Shown here: one piece after another, positions 33,727 to 41,571 of the stretch
Position numbering within the stretch: the stretch's first letter is position 1
Layout of the letters: every line of letters starts with the position of its first letter
Assembly: GCF_029076695.1 (NCBI RefSeq)
Contig: NZ_JARFIK010000001.1
Location: 992,001-1,056,000, forward strand
DNA length: 64,000 nucleotides
Reading direction: 5' to 3'
DNA from: Adlercreutzia equolifaciens
Lineage (GTDB): Bacteria; Actinomycetota; Coriobacteriia; Coriobacteriales; Eggerthellaceae
The notes under the pieces: model-generated
What the model saw: the letters and a program-made list of their open reading frames with translations, nothing else
Database searches by the model: none
What the model was told of the DNA's origin: nothing
Position numbers and translations under genes: made by a program

Positions 33727-34656
33727 TTAGAACGAGGGGTCGTCGAAGCATTCGTAGTGGATTTTGTCACGGAGCCGCTCGGCAGGGGTACGCGGGGTCA
33801 GCGGCTGCTCGGGCATGCCGAGCGAGAGGATGGCCTCGACGTCCAAATTGGCGGGAAGGCCCAGGGCCTCGGCCACGAAATCGCGGGAGGGGCGGCCGTC
33901 GAGGGCCTTGCGGCCGCGTACCTGGATCCAGCAGCTGGCCACGCCGCTGGCGGCCGCTTCCAGGTGCATGTTGGCCATGAGGATGGCGCAGTCTTCCATC
34001 CAGGTGTCGGACAGGGCTGGATTGGCCGCCACGACGATAGCCGCATCGGCGCCTTCCAGCATGTCGGAGCCGTGCTCGCGGCAGTTGGCCAAGAGGTTCA
34101 GGCGCGTGCGATCGCGCACGACGGTAATCTCCCAGGGGTAGCGGCTGCGTCCCGAGGGGGCCAGCAAGGCGGCCTCCACTATACGGTCCATCAGCGCATC
34201 GGGAATAGGCTCGCCGGAATAGCGGCGCACGCTGCGGCGCCGGCGCATGGCGTCCAGCACATCGACGCCGGGTTGGGCGGCGAACTCGGGCTTCTCGGGC
34301 AAGATCTCAATCCAGCAACCGTCGGGGTCTTCGATGAAATAGAGCCCCATGGCGGCATTCTCGTGGCAGATGCAGCCCATGGCCTGGTGCAGGGCGTGGG
34401 CGGCGTCGTAGTCCGACACCGTGTAGGCCAGGTGCGAATCGCGGCCGCCGTTGTCATAGGGCTCGGTGCGTCCGCGATTCCAGGTAAGTTCCAACTGGAA
34501 CCCCGAATCCTCGTTGCCGATAAAGGTGTTTGACCACGAGCCGTCTTCAGGTCCCATTTGGCGAATGACGGTCATGCCCAGCGCGCGCTCGTAGAAATCG
34601 AGGGACCTCTGCAAATCGAGCACGTGCAGGCAGCGGTGAATAGCTTTTCCATCCAT
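33727..34656 (-). CDS. Fusion of a glyoxalase-I-like VOC domain and a nitroreductase domain
   Basis: A 309-residue protein. Residues 1-125 form a VOC domain similar to glyoxalase I (HRCLHVLDLQRSLDFYERAL, QLELTWN, DSHLAYTV, GCWIEILPE) that retains candidate His/Glu/His/Glu metal ligands. Residues 138-309 are a nitroreductase-family FMN domain (RRRRSVRRYSG, APSGRSRYPWEITVV, CWIQVRG). I chose the ATG at 34656, preceded by AAGGAGA. The reaction is unknown; the fusion suggests the flavin domain handles the same aldehyde, thiol adduct or ring compound as the VOC domain. Confidence 0.85.
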   Translation of the reverse strand: MDGKAIHRCLHVLDLQRSLDFYERALGMTVIRQMGPEDGSWSNTFIGNEDSGFQLELTWNRGRTEPYDNGGRDSHLAYTVSDYDAAHALHQAMGCICHENAAMGLYFIEDPDGCWIEILPEKPEFAAQPGVDVLDAMRRRRSVRRYSGEPIPDALMDRIVEAALLAPSGRSRYPWEITVVRDRTRLNLLANCREHGSDMLEGADAAIVVAANPALSDTWMEDCAILMANMHLEAAASGVASCWIQVRGRKALDGRPSRDFVAEALGLPANLDVEAILSLGMPEQPLTPRTPAERLRDKIHYECFDDPSF

Positions 34657-34799
34657 GGGCGTCTCCTTCTGAGATTGTGCGTTTGCGTCAAGCGTAGCAG
34701 ATCGGCGCGGAAGTGGTTTGAAAGTCGCAGAACGGTGGCAGTTCCGAAAGAAAGAGGACGTTCTTGCTAGGATGACGCACAACAAGGAAGGAGCCTGTC

Positions 34800-35774
34800 A
34801 TGGAGAAGCAAGATATTTACCTGGCTGGTGGGTGCTTTTGGGGCACGGAGGCTTATCTGAAGCGGCTGCCAGGAGTTTTGGCCACCGAAGTCGGCTATGC
34901 GAACAGCACAGTGGCCGACCCTACCTATGAGGAGGTTTGCTCCGGCGAGACCGGCGCGGCGGAAGCGGTGCGGGTGACCTATGATGCCGATGCGCTGCCT
35001 CTGCCGCTTTTTCTGGAGGCCTATCTGCGCACTATCGATCCTTTTTCGCTTAATCGCCAGGGCAATGACTGCGGCACGCAGTACCGCACGGGCATCTATT
35101 GGGTCGATCCCGCCGACGAAGCGGCGGTGGTTTCGGCGTTGGTGTCGCTGGCGCGGGTGGAGGGAAAAATGCCTCGCGTGGAATACGGCCCCCTGCAGAA
35201 CTTCTCTCCCGCGGAGGCCTACCATCAGGACTATCTGGGACGCAACCCCTTCGGTTACTGCCATGTGAATCTGGCCGATGCCCGGGCTTTCGTGGCGGAG
35301 CACGCCGCAGACTTTGCTATCGCGCGGGAGGGCTATGCCGCGCCGGCCAGGGAGCAGCTTGCCGAGCTTCTGGATCCGCAGGTGTTCGAGGTGACGCAGA
35401 ACGCCGCTACTGATCGGCCCCACAGCCATCCCTATGATCAGCTGTTCGAGAAGGGCATTTATGTGGACGCGGTGTCCGGTGAGCCGCTGTTCCGCTCGGA
35501 TGACAAGTTCGATGCGGGCTGCGGTTGGCCGTCGTTTACCCGTCCGCTTGCCTCGTCGAGCATCATCGAGACCGTGGATGGGTCCATCCCCGGGATGCCG
35601 CGGGTGGAGGTGCGCAGTGCTGTGGCCGACAGTCATTTGGGCCACGTGTTTCCCGACGGGCCAAGCGATGCCGGTGGCCAGCGCTACTGCATCAACGGCT
35701 CGGCCTTGCGCTTCGTTCCGGCCGACAAGCTGGACGAAGAAGGCTACGGCTATGTGCGGGAGTACCTGGATTAG
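34800..35774 (+). CDS. msrAB: Bifunctional methionine sulfoxide reductase MsrA/MsrB
   Basis: A 324-residue fusion. The MsrA domain (1-175) carries the catalytic GGCFWG motif with C12 and the NDCGTQYRTGIYW segment. The MsrB domain (190-324) carries GCGWPSF and the catalytic RYCINGSALRF with C297. The two zinc-binding CxxC motifs common in MsrB are absent, as in the zinc-free subgroup. It repairs S- and R-methionine sulfoxide in proteins. AAGGAAGGAG precedes the ATG. Its stop overlaps the end of the minus-strand epimerase gene by 4 nt. Confidence 0.94.
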   Translation: MEKQDIYLAGGCFWGTEAYLKRLPGVLATEVGYANSTVADPTYEEVCSGETGAAEAVRVTYDADALPLPLFLEAYLRTIDPFSLNRQGNDCGTQYRTGIYWVDPADEAAVVSALVSLARVEGKMPRVEYGPLQNFSPAEAYHQDYLGRNPFGYCHVNLADARAFVAEHAADFAIAREGYAAPAREQLAELLDPQVFEVTQNAATDRPHSHPYDQLFEKGIYVDAVSGEPLFRSDDKFDAGCGWPSFTRPLASSSIIETVDGSIPGMPRVEVRSAVADSHLGHVFPDGPSDAGGQRYCINGSALRFVPADKLDEEGYGYVREYLD

Positions 35775-36490
35775 GCCTCGCGCACCCCAAGGGGCGCTAG
35801 GAGAAGCTGTCCGGTTTTGGCGGCGGCTTCTGGAGCGAGAAGGCCGGGCTTCATGGCGAGCATGGTGATAGTGGCATCAGCCATGATGCATTGATCGGCC
35901 GCGGTACCCGTTTGGGCGTTCAAGCCGCTGGGGCAATCGACGGCCAGAATGCGCACGCCTTCGCTGGCACGCGCAGCATTGGCCGCCTGAATCCACATGT
36001 CGTAGGGAGCGCGCACTTGGCTATGGGCGAAGCCGGTGCCCAGGATGGCGTCAATGATCAAGTCTGCTTGAGCGATGGCGGCGGTAAGGGCCGTCTGGTC
36101 GGGGTCTTCCAAGATGGTAAAAGCCGTTCGCTTCGGTTCTTCGAGTGCGCGAAGAGCCGCCGAGCGCGCCGGCTCGGCTGTGAGGTTCGGCGCGGCTTGC
36201 TTGGTTACCAGGGTCACGGCATAGCCGCGATCTGCCAGGTTCTGGGCGGCCACCCAGCCATCGCCGCCGTTGTTGCCCGATCCGGCAAGGACAACCACGG
36301 CGCCGCCTGAAGGCTGTAGCTGAGTCGCCGCTTCGGCCACTGCGTGTCCCGCCCGGGTCATCAGCTCCAAAAGCGGGGTACCTGCTTTCGCGATGCGCTG
36401 CTCCAGGGCAACTACTGCGGCCACATCCAACACTGAGGCAGTGGGGACTGCTTCGTCCCAGGGGATGAGGATGGCGTCGGGCTGGGTCAT
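35771..36490 (-). CDS. nnrE: NAD(P)H-hydrate epimerase (YjeF N-terminal domain)
   Basis: A 239-residue protein that repairs damaged NAD(P)HX by epimerisation. Motifs of the family are visible: LELMTRAGHAVAEA, VLAGSGNNGGDG and the late DCPSGLNAQTG. It lacks the dehydratase (NnrD) domain often fused to it. It follows ackA with a 9-nt gap and is probably its operon partner. Confidence 0.9.
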   Translation of the reverse strand: MTQPDAILIPWDEAVPTASVLDVAAVVALEQRIAKAGTPLLELMTRAGHAVAEAATQLQPSGGAVVVLAGSGNNGGDGWVAAQNLADRGYAVTLVTKQAAPNLTAEPARSAALRALEEPKRTAFTILEDPDQTALTAAIAQADLIIDAILGTGFAHSQVRAPYDMWIQAANAARASEGVRILAVDCPSGLNAQTGTAADQCIMADATITMLAMKPGLLAPEAAAKTGQLLLAPLGVREA

Positions 36491-36499
36491 GGCTTCTCC

Positions 36500-37711
36500 C
36501 TACCGTTGGCTGACCAGGTTGTCGGTTTCGCGGGCGATGCGCATTTCCTCATCAGTGGTGACGACGCAAATCTTGATGGGGGAGTCGTCGATGGAGACAA
36601 TGCGGTTCACGCCAATCTGACCGGTCACGTTGTTGCGCTCGTGGTCGAGGATCATGCCCATGTGGGCCAGGCCCGAGAAGATGCGCTCGCGCAGCTCGGC
36701 GGAGTTCTCGCCAATGCCGGCGGTCATAACCACCGCATCGGTGCGCGTCATGGCCGCATAGTAGCCGCCGATAGTTTTCTGCACGCGGTACACGTACATA
36801 TCGATGGCCAGCTCTGCCAGTTCGTTGCCGGCATCGGCGGCCTCCAGCACGTCGCGCATGTCGGCCGACACGCCGGACACGCCCAAAATGCCGCTCTGCT
36901 TGTTCAGGATGGCGTCCATCTCGTCGAAGGACTTGTGCTCGCGGCGCATGAGATACGTGACAATAGCCGGGTCGATGGAGCCCGATCGCGTGCCCATCAT
37001 GAGGCCCTCCAGCGGCGTGAAGCCCATGGAGGTGTCAATGGACTTGCCATGGTTCACGGCGGTGATGGAGCCGCCGTTGCCCAGATGGCAGGTGATCAGG
37101 CCCAAGTCGCGCAGAGGGCGCCCAAGGAGGTTCGCAGCCTGCTGGGCAGCGTAGCGGTGGCTGGTGCCGTGGGCGCCGTAGCGGCGGATGCGGTAGGTGT
37201 CGTAGTACTCGCGCGGCAGCGGGTACATGTAGGCCTTCGGGGGCATGGTGGCGTGGAAGGCGGTGTCGAATACGGCTACTTGGGGAACGTCGGGCATGAG
37301 CTCGCGCATCATGTCGATGCAGGCGTCGGCCGGCGGGTTGTGCAGCGGGGCCAGCTCTTCGCAGATGGTCAACTTCTCGCGGGCGTCCTCGTCGATGACC
37401 ACCGACTTCGTGAAGTATTCGCCGCCAGCCACAATGCGGTTGCCGATGGCGTCGATTTGGTTGAGCCCGCTGATGGGGGACTCGGGGTCGTCGACCAGCA
37501 CTTCCAGAAGCTTCGCGAGGCATTCCGCCACGGTAAGGTTCGCCACATTGTAGGTGACCTTCTGGAAATCGGGGGCGAAGGACACGTTCATGTACGCTTC
37601 GGGCGTGCCCACTTTCTCGGCCAGGCACTTCATCAGCGCCACCTTGCCGTCGGTTTCAATAAGCTGGCTTTTCAGCGACGAGCTGCCGGCGTTCACTACC
37701 AAAACGATCAT
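36500..37711 (-). CDS. ackA: Acetate kinase
   Basis: A 403-residue enzyme giving ATP and acetate from acetyl phosphate. The phosphate-binding VVNAGSSSLK start, DTAFHATMPP, CHLGNGGS and TAGIGENS are all present, and the length is normal. I chose the ATG at 37711, preceded by CCAAGGAGGG; a longer open frame lacks a ribosome site. No phosphotransacetylase gene is adjacent. It lies between trpB2 and nnrE on the same strand. Confidence 0.96.
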   Translation of the reverse strand: MIVLVVNAGSSSLKSQLIETDGKVALMKCLAEKVGTPEAYMNVSFAPDFQKVTYNVANLTVAECLAKLLEVLVDDPESPISGLNQIDAIGNRIVAGGEYFTKSVVIDEDAREKLTICEELAPLHNPPADACIDMMRELMPDVPQVAVFDTAFHATMPPKAYMYPLPREYYDTYRIRRYGAHGTSHRYAAQQAANLLGRPLRDLGLITCHLGNGGSITAVNHGKSIDTSMGFTPLEGLMMGTRSGSIDPAIVTYLMRREHKSFDEMDAILNKQSGILGVSGVSADMRDVLEAADAGNELAELAIDMYVYRVQKTIGGYYAAMTRTDAVVMTAGIGENSAELRERIFSGLAHMGMILDHERNNVTGQIGVNRIVSIDDSPIKICVVTTDEEMRIARETDNLVSQR

Positions 37712-37816
37712 GGGCCCTCCTTGGGGTCGTGCCTTCGCGGTAGGGCTATTGTCGCCTACCGCGAAGGCATTGGGGGCGAAAACATTGGGATTGGTGTCCC
37801 GTTGTTGCAATGCTCC

Positions 37817-39208
37817 TTACTGGACGCCGGGAATGGAAGGGATAGTGGCGAAGCCGGCCTCCAGCTCCTCTTCCGTGGGAATGTGGTCGCTCATCTCGCC
37901 CTTGTTGAAGGCGTCGTAGGCGTACATGTCGAAATAGCCGGTGCCCGTCAGGCCGAACAGGATCACTTTCTCCTCGCCGGTTTCAGCGCACCGCTTCGCC
38001 TCCTCCATGGCCACGTAGATGGCGTGGGCGCTTTCGGGGGCCGGCAGAATGGTTTCCAGGCGGGCGAACTCCTCGGCCGCAGCGAACACGTCGGTCTGCT
38101 TCACGGCGCGTGCGTCCAGGTAGCCGTCGTGCTTGAGCTTCGAGATGATGGGGCTCATGCCGTGGTAGCGTAGGCCGCCGGCGTGATCGGGGCTGGGCAA
38201 GAAGCCGTTGCCCAGGGTGTACATCTTGCACAGCGGGCAGGTTTGGCCCGTGTCGGCGAAGTCATAGGCGTAGCGGCCGCGCGTCAGGCTGGGGCAGCTG
38301 GCCGGTTCCACGGCAATGAACTGCGTGTCGGGCTTCTCGCCGCGCAGCTTGTCGCGCATGAAGGGGGCAATGAGGCCGGCCAGGTTGCTGCCGCCGCCGG
38401 CGCAGCCGATGACGATGTCGGGGTATTCGCCCAGCTCTTCCAGGGCGGCGTAGCTTTCCAGGCCGATGATCGACTGGTGCAGGCACACCTGGTTGAGCAC
38501 GCTGCCCAGCTGGTAGCGACCCTTGTTGTCGGGCACGTTCAGGGCGCGTTCCACCGCTTCGGAGATGGCGGTGCCCAAAGAGCCCGTGGAGTCGGGGTTA
38601 TCGGCCAGCATCTTGCGCCCCACCTCGGTGGTGTCGGAAGGCGAGGGGGTGACGGTGGCGTTGAAGGTCTCCATAATGTTGCGGCGGAAGGGCTTTTGGT
38701 TGTAGGAGCACTTCACCATGAACACATCCAGGTCAAGGCCGTAGTGCGCGGCGGCCTCGGACAGGGCGGTGCCCCACTGGCCGGCGCCGGTCTCGGTGGT
38801 GATGTTGGTCAGGTCCTGCTCCTTGGCATAGTAGGCCTGGGCCAGGGCCGAATTCAGCTTGTGCGAGCCCGAGGTGTTGTTGCCCTCGAACTTGTAGTAG
38901 ATCTTCGCCGGGGTGTTCAGGGCGCGTTCCAAATTGTAGGCACGGCACAGGGGCGAGGGACGGTACACCTTGTACATTTCGCGCACGCCTTCGGGAATGT
39001 CAACGTAGGCCGTCTCGTCGTCAAGCTCCTGGGCCACCAGGGCATCGCAGAACACCGGCGCGATGTCGCCCGCCTCGGCTACCTTGCCGTTGGGCAAGCG
39101 CATGGGCTCGGGCGGCTCGGGCATATCGGCGCGCAGGTTGTACCACTGAGTGGGAATCTGGTCCTCGCGCAGGTACAGGCGGTAGGGCGCGGTGGCGGTG
39201 TCGGTCAT
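37817..39208 (-). CDS. trpB2: TrpB2-type tryptophan synthase beta chain
   Basis: A 463-residue PLP enzyme of the TrpB2 subgroup, which is longer than TrpB1 and does not need TrpA. The PLP Lys lies in NTSGSHKLNSALAQAY, and the phosphate-binding region is GCAGGGSNLAG. It makes tryptophan from serine and indole, or salvages indole. AGAAAGGA precedes the ATG. No other trp gene is adjacent. The 290-nt leader carries a Trp-codon leader peptide and a terminator, so expression should follow tryptophan supply. Confidence 0.93.
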   Translation of the reverse strand: MTDTATAPYRLYLREDQIPTQWYNLRADMPEPPEPMRLPNGKVAEAGDIAPVFCDALVAQELDDETAYVDIPEGVREMYKVYRPSPLCRAYNLERALNTPAKIYYKFEGNNTSGSHKLNSALAQAYYAKEQDLTNITTETGAGQWGTALSEAAAHYGLDLDVFMVKCSYNQKPFRRNIMETFNATVTPSPSDTTEVGRKMLADNPDSTGSLGTAISEAVERALNVPDNKGRYQLGSVLNQVCLHQSIIGLESYAALEELGEYPDIVIGCAGGGSNLAGLIAPFMRDKLRGEKPDTQFIAVEPASCPSLTRGRYAYDFADTGQTCPLCKMYTLGNGFLPSPDHAGGLRYHGMSPIISKLKHDGYLDARAVKQTDVFAAAEEFARLETILPAPESAHAIYVAMEEAKRCAETGEEKVILFGLTGTGYFDMYAYDAFNKGEMSDHIPTEEELEAGFATIPSIPGVQ

Positions 39209-39321
39209 GACAGGTCCTTTCTGTGCGGCCGCCCTCGGGCGGCGGGTTAGGGAGGGGCATCGCAGATTCCCACGGTGCTTTCTTGGGTGCCCTGGCTGCT
39301 TCGCGCCGCATCATCCCCGGC

Positions 39322-39356
39322 ACGAAAAAGGGCCCCTCGGATTACCGAGGGGCCCT
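39322..39356 (-). terminator. Attenuator terminator upstream of trpB2
   Basis: Perfect 12-bp arms AGGGCCCCTCGG and CCGAGGGGCCCT around a 4-nt loop (39329-39356), then TTTTT on the minus strand (39328-39324). It lies between the leader peptide and trpB2, as expected for transcription attenuation. Confidence 0.88.
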
Positions 39357-39389
39357 AAGCATGCGCAGGGAAGCTATCGATAATCCGAC

Positions 39390-39476
39390 CTATATTCGCT
39401 TGTTCCACCACCACGCAGCAACGCAGGACACCGCCGTTGCGGTGGCCTTCAAAGCGTATGCCTTCTGGTTGAACAA
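39390..39476 (-). CDS. Tryptophan leader peptide with Trp-Trp-Trp
   Basis: A 28-codon frame starting at TTG (39476) with AGGAGA 4 nt upstream and ending at TAG. It reads fMet-Phe-Asn-Gln-Lys early and Ala-Ala-Trp-Trp-Trp-Asn-Lys-Arg-Ile at the end; the three Trp codons are at 39405-39413. A hairpin CACCGC/GCGGTG (39439-39444 with 39429-39434) and an alternative GCAACG/CGTTGC pairing (39435-39440 with 39418-39423) overlap the peptide. Stalling at the Trp codons would alter which stem forms and so control the downstream terminator. Confidence 0.85.
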   Translation of the reverse strand: MFNQKAYALKATATAVSCVAAWWWNKRI

Positions 39477-39506
39477 GGTTTCTCCTATCGGTTATCGATG
39501 AGGTGC

Positions 39507-39534
39507 ACTATAGCAGACTTTGACGCGTTGCCAA
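39507..39534 (-). promoter_or_regulatory. Promoter of the trpB2 leader, TTGGCA-N16-TATAGT
   Basis: The -35 TTGGCA and -10 TATAGT (five of six consensus bases each), 16 bp apart, place transcription start near 39500, about 24 nt before the leader peptide. Confidence 0.75.
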
Positions 39535-39613
39535 GGGAGCGGTTTGCGCGAATGGCATCAAGCGGTAACAAAGAGGCTCTACGAAGGACGCGAGGATTCT
39601 TCCCATGAGCCCG

Positions 39614-40924
39614 CTACACGAACAGGAACATGCACAGGAAGGCGGCGGCGGCCACCCACATGAGGGGCTTGATATCGCGGGTCTGGCGACGCGCCACCAT
39701 CAGCAGCACGTAGGCGATGAAGCCCAGGCCTATGCCGTTGGTGATGGAGTACGTAAACGGGATGCCCACAATGATAAGGAACGCCGGGAAGGCCACCTCG
39801 GGGGTGTGCCAGTTGATGGAGCCCACTTCCGACATGATGAGGAAGCCCACCACCACCAGGGCGCCGCAGGTGGCGGCGCCGGTAACCATGCCGAACAGCG
39901 GCGAAAGGAAGGCGCAGATGATGAACAGCAGACCTACGACGAGGTTCGAAAAGCCCGTTCGCGCGCCGGCCGCCACGCCCGAGGCGGACTCGAGGAAGCA
40001 CGTGATGGAGCTGGCGCCGAAGAAACCGCCAACAATGGCCGCGGTGGAGTCGACGGTGAGGATGGCCTTGATGTCCTTCACGTCGCCATTTTCATCGATG
40101 AAGTCACCTTCTTTGGCAATGGCCACGGCGGTACCCAGCGTGTCGAAGAAGTCGCTCATGAGCAAACTGAACACGAACAGCCACAGGGCCGGTTGCAAAA
40201 TAACCTGCACGATGGCCATGGTGCCGTCCACCTCCTGGAAGGGGGCGGCGAAGGCAGAGAAGTCCAGGCCCAGGCTCCAGGATGTGGGCACGGGGGTAAC
40301 GCCCAGGGGCAGGCCCACTACCACGGCCACGATAATGGAAATAAGCAACGCGCCGGGCACCTGCATGAAGGTGAGGATAACCGCCGAGGCCAAAGCCACA
40401 ATGGCCACAATGGCAGTGGGGTCGGTGAGGGAGCCCAGGGCAATATAGGTGGAGTCGTCGGCAACGATGAGGCCGGCGCCTTTCAGGCCGATGAAGGTGA
40501 TGAGCAGGCCGATGCCGATGCCGATGGCCTGGCGCAGATCGAGGGGAATGGCGTCCATGACGGCCTTGCGCAAGCCGCCGAGCACGAGTCCCAAGATAAC
40601 GACGCCCTCCAGCATGACCACGGCCATGGCCACGCGCCAGTCGATGCCCAAAGAGCCGCACATGCCGTAGGCCACCACGGCGTTAATGCCCATGCCCGAG
40701 GCCAGGGCAATGGGACGGTTGGCGAAGATACCCATGGCAATGGTGGCCACGGCCGCGCCGAAGCAGGTGGCGGTGAGGGCCGCCTCGAAGGGAATACCGG
40801 CGTCGGCCAAGATGGCGGGGTTGACGGCCACAATGTAGGCCATGGCCAGGAAGGTGGTCAGACCGCCGATAACCTCGGTGCGCACCGATGAGCCGCGCTG
40901 CTTGATCTTGAAGAACTCCTCCAT
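39614..40924 (-). CDS. NCS2-family purine permease (AzgA/PbuG type)
   Basis: A 436-residue polytopic transporter. The start EEFFKIKQRGSSVRTEVIGG and the motif NPAILADAG are typical of the AzgA-like branch that carries adenine, guanine or hypoxanthine with protons; the ASGMGINA segment and the late ASGVAAGARTG segment are conserved substrate-site regions. It is divergent from apt across 116 bp, so uptake and phosphoribosylation of purine bases are probably co-regulated. There is no room for a purine riboswitch in the short leader. Confidence 0.9.
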   Translation of the reverse strand: MEEFFKIKQRGSSVRTEVIGGLTTFLAMAYIVAVNPAILADAGIPFEAALTATCFGAAVATIAMGIFANRPIALASGMGINAVVAYGMCGSLGIDWRVAMAVVMLEGVVILGLVLGGLRKAVMDAIPLDLRQAIGIGIGLLITFIGLKGAGLIVADDSTYIALGSLTDPTAIVAIVALASAVILTFMQVPGALLISIIVAVVVGLPLGVTPVPTSWSLGLDFSAFAAPFQEVDGTMAIVQVILQPALWLFVFSLLMSDFFDTLGTAVAIAKEGDFIDENGDVKDIKAILTVDSTAAIVGGFFGASSITCFLESASGVAAGARTGFSNLVVGLLFIICAFLSPLFGMVTGAATCGALVVVGFLIMSEVGSINWHTPEVAFPAFLIIVGIPFTYSITNGIGLGFIAYVLLMVARRQTRDIKPLMWVAAAAFLCMFLFV

Positions 40925-40961
40925 GAACGCTCCTGTTCCCTTGGGTGGCGTGATGGGGCTT

Positions 40962-40967
40962 ATTGTA
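40962..40967 (-). promoter_or_regulatory. -10 box TACAAT of the purine permease gene
   Basis: TACAAT on the minus strand gives a predicted 5' UTR of about 30 nt. The -35 region is weak. Confidence 0.4.
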
Positions 40968-41040
40968 GCGTGTTTCTTGTTGCCCTGGCGTAATTTACCG
41001 CTTTGCGGGACAATGGAATCCCATACAGAAAGGATGTCCC

Positions 41041-41571
41041 ATGGCCCGTCGCTATGAAGAACTGATTATCGATATCCCTGATTACCCCGAGCCAGGAGTG
41101 GTGTTCAAGGACATCACGCCGGTGCTGGCCGACGCCGAGGCTTTCGCCGCCGTCGTGGATGATCTGGCGGCTGCTTTCGCCGACGCGGGCATTACCAAGG
41201 TGGTCGGCGCCGAGGCCCGCGGCTTTCTGTTCGGCGCGGCCGTAGCCTACAAGCTGGGTGCTGGCTTCGTGCCTGCCCGCAAGCCGGGCAAACTGCCCCG
41301 GGCCACCATTAGCGAGGACTACGAGTTGGAGTACGGCACGAACTCCCTTGAGCTGCACGAGGACGCCCTTTCCGCCGACGATGTGGTGCTCATTGTGGAC
41401 GATCTCATTGCCACGGGCGGCACCGCGGTGGCCATGGTGAAGCTGGTGGAGCGTACTGGTGCGCGCCTGGCGGGCTTGGCCTTCTTCATGGAGCTGGCCT
41501 TCCTGAACCCGCGTCCGCTGCTTGCCGAGGTAACCGACGCCGAGGTACTCTCGCTGGTGAAAGTGGCCTAG
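41041..41571 (+). CDS. apt: Adenine phosphoribosyltransferase
   Basis: A 176-residue type I PRTase that makes AMP from adenine and PRPP. The PRPP-binding loop VLIVDDLIATGGTA, the GAEARGFLFG segment and the KPGKLP flexible loop are characteristic of Apt, and the length is normal. AGAAAGGA precedes the ATG. It is divergent from a purine permease. Its stop overlaps the end of the minus-strand permease gene by 4 nt. Confidence 0.96.
   Translation: MARRYEELIIDIPDYPEPGVVFKDITPVLADAEAFAAVVDDLAAAFADAGITKVVGAEARGFLFGAAVAYKLGAGFVPARKPGKLPRATISEDYELEYGTNSLELHEDALSADDVVLIVDDLIATGGTAVAMVKLVERTGARLAGLAFFMELAFLNPRPLLAEVTDAEVLSLVKVA

Noticed and set aside
32581-34533. Continuation of the AbiEii frame for over 600 codons
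   Set aside because: It is antisense to the well-supported asparaginase and VOC-nitroreductase genes, and similarity to the toxin family ends at the palindrome.
40925-41040. Possible purine riboswitch between the divergent permease and apt genes
   Set aside because: The predicted leaders are too short (about 30 nt for the permease) and no three-way-junction consensus is visible.
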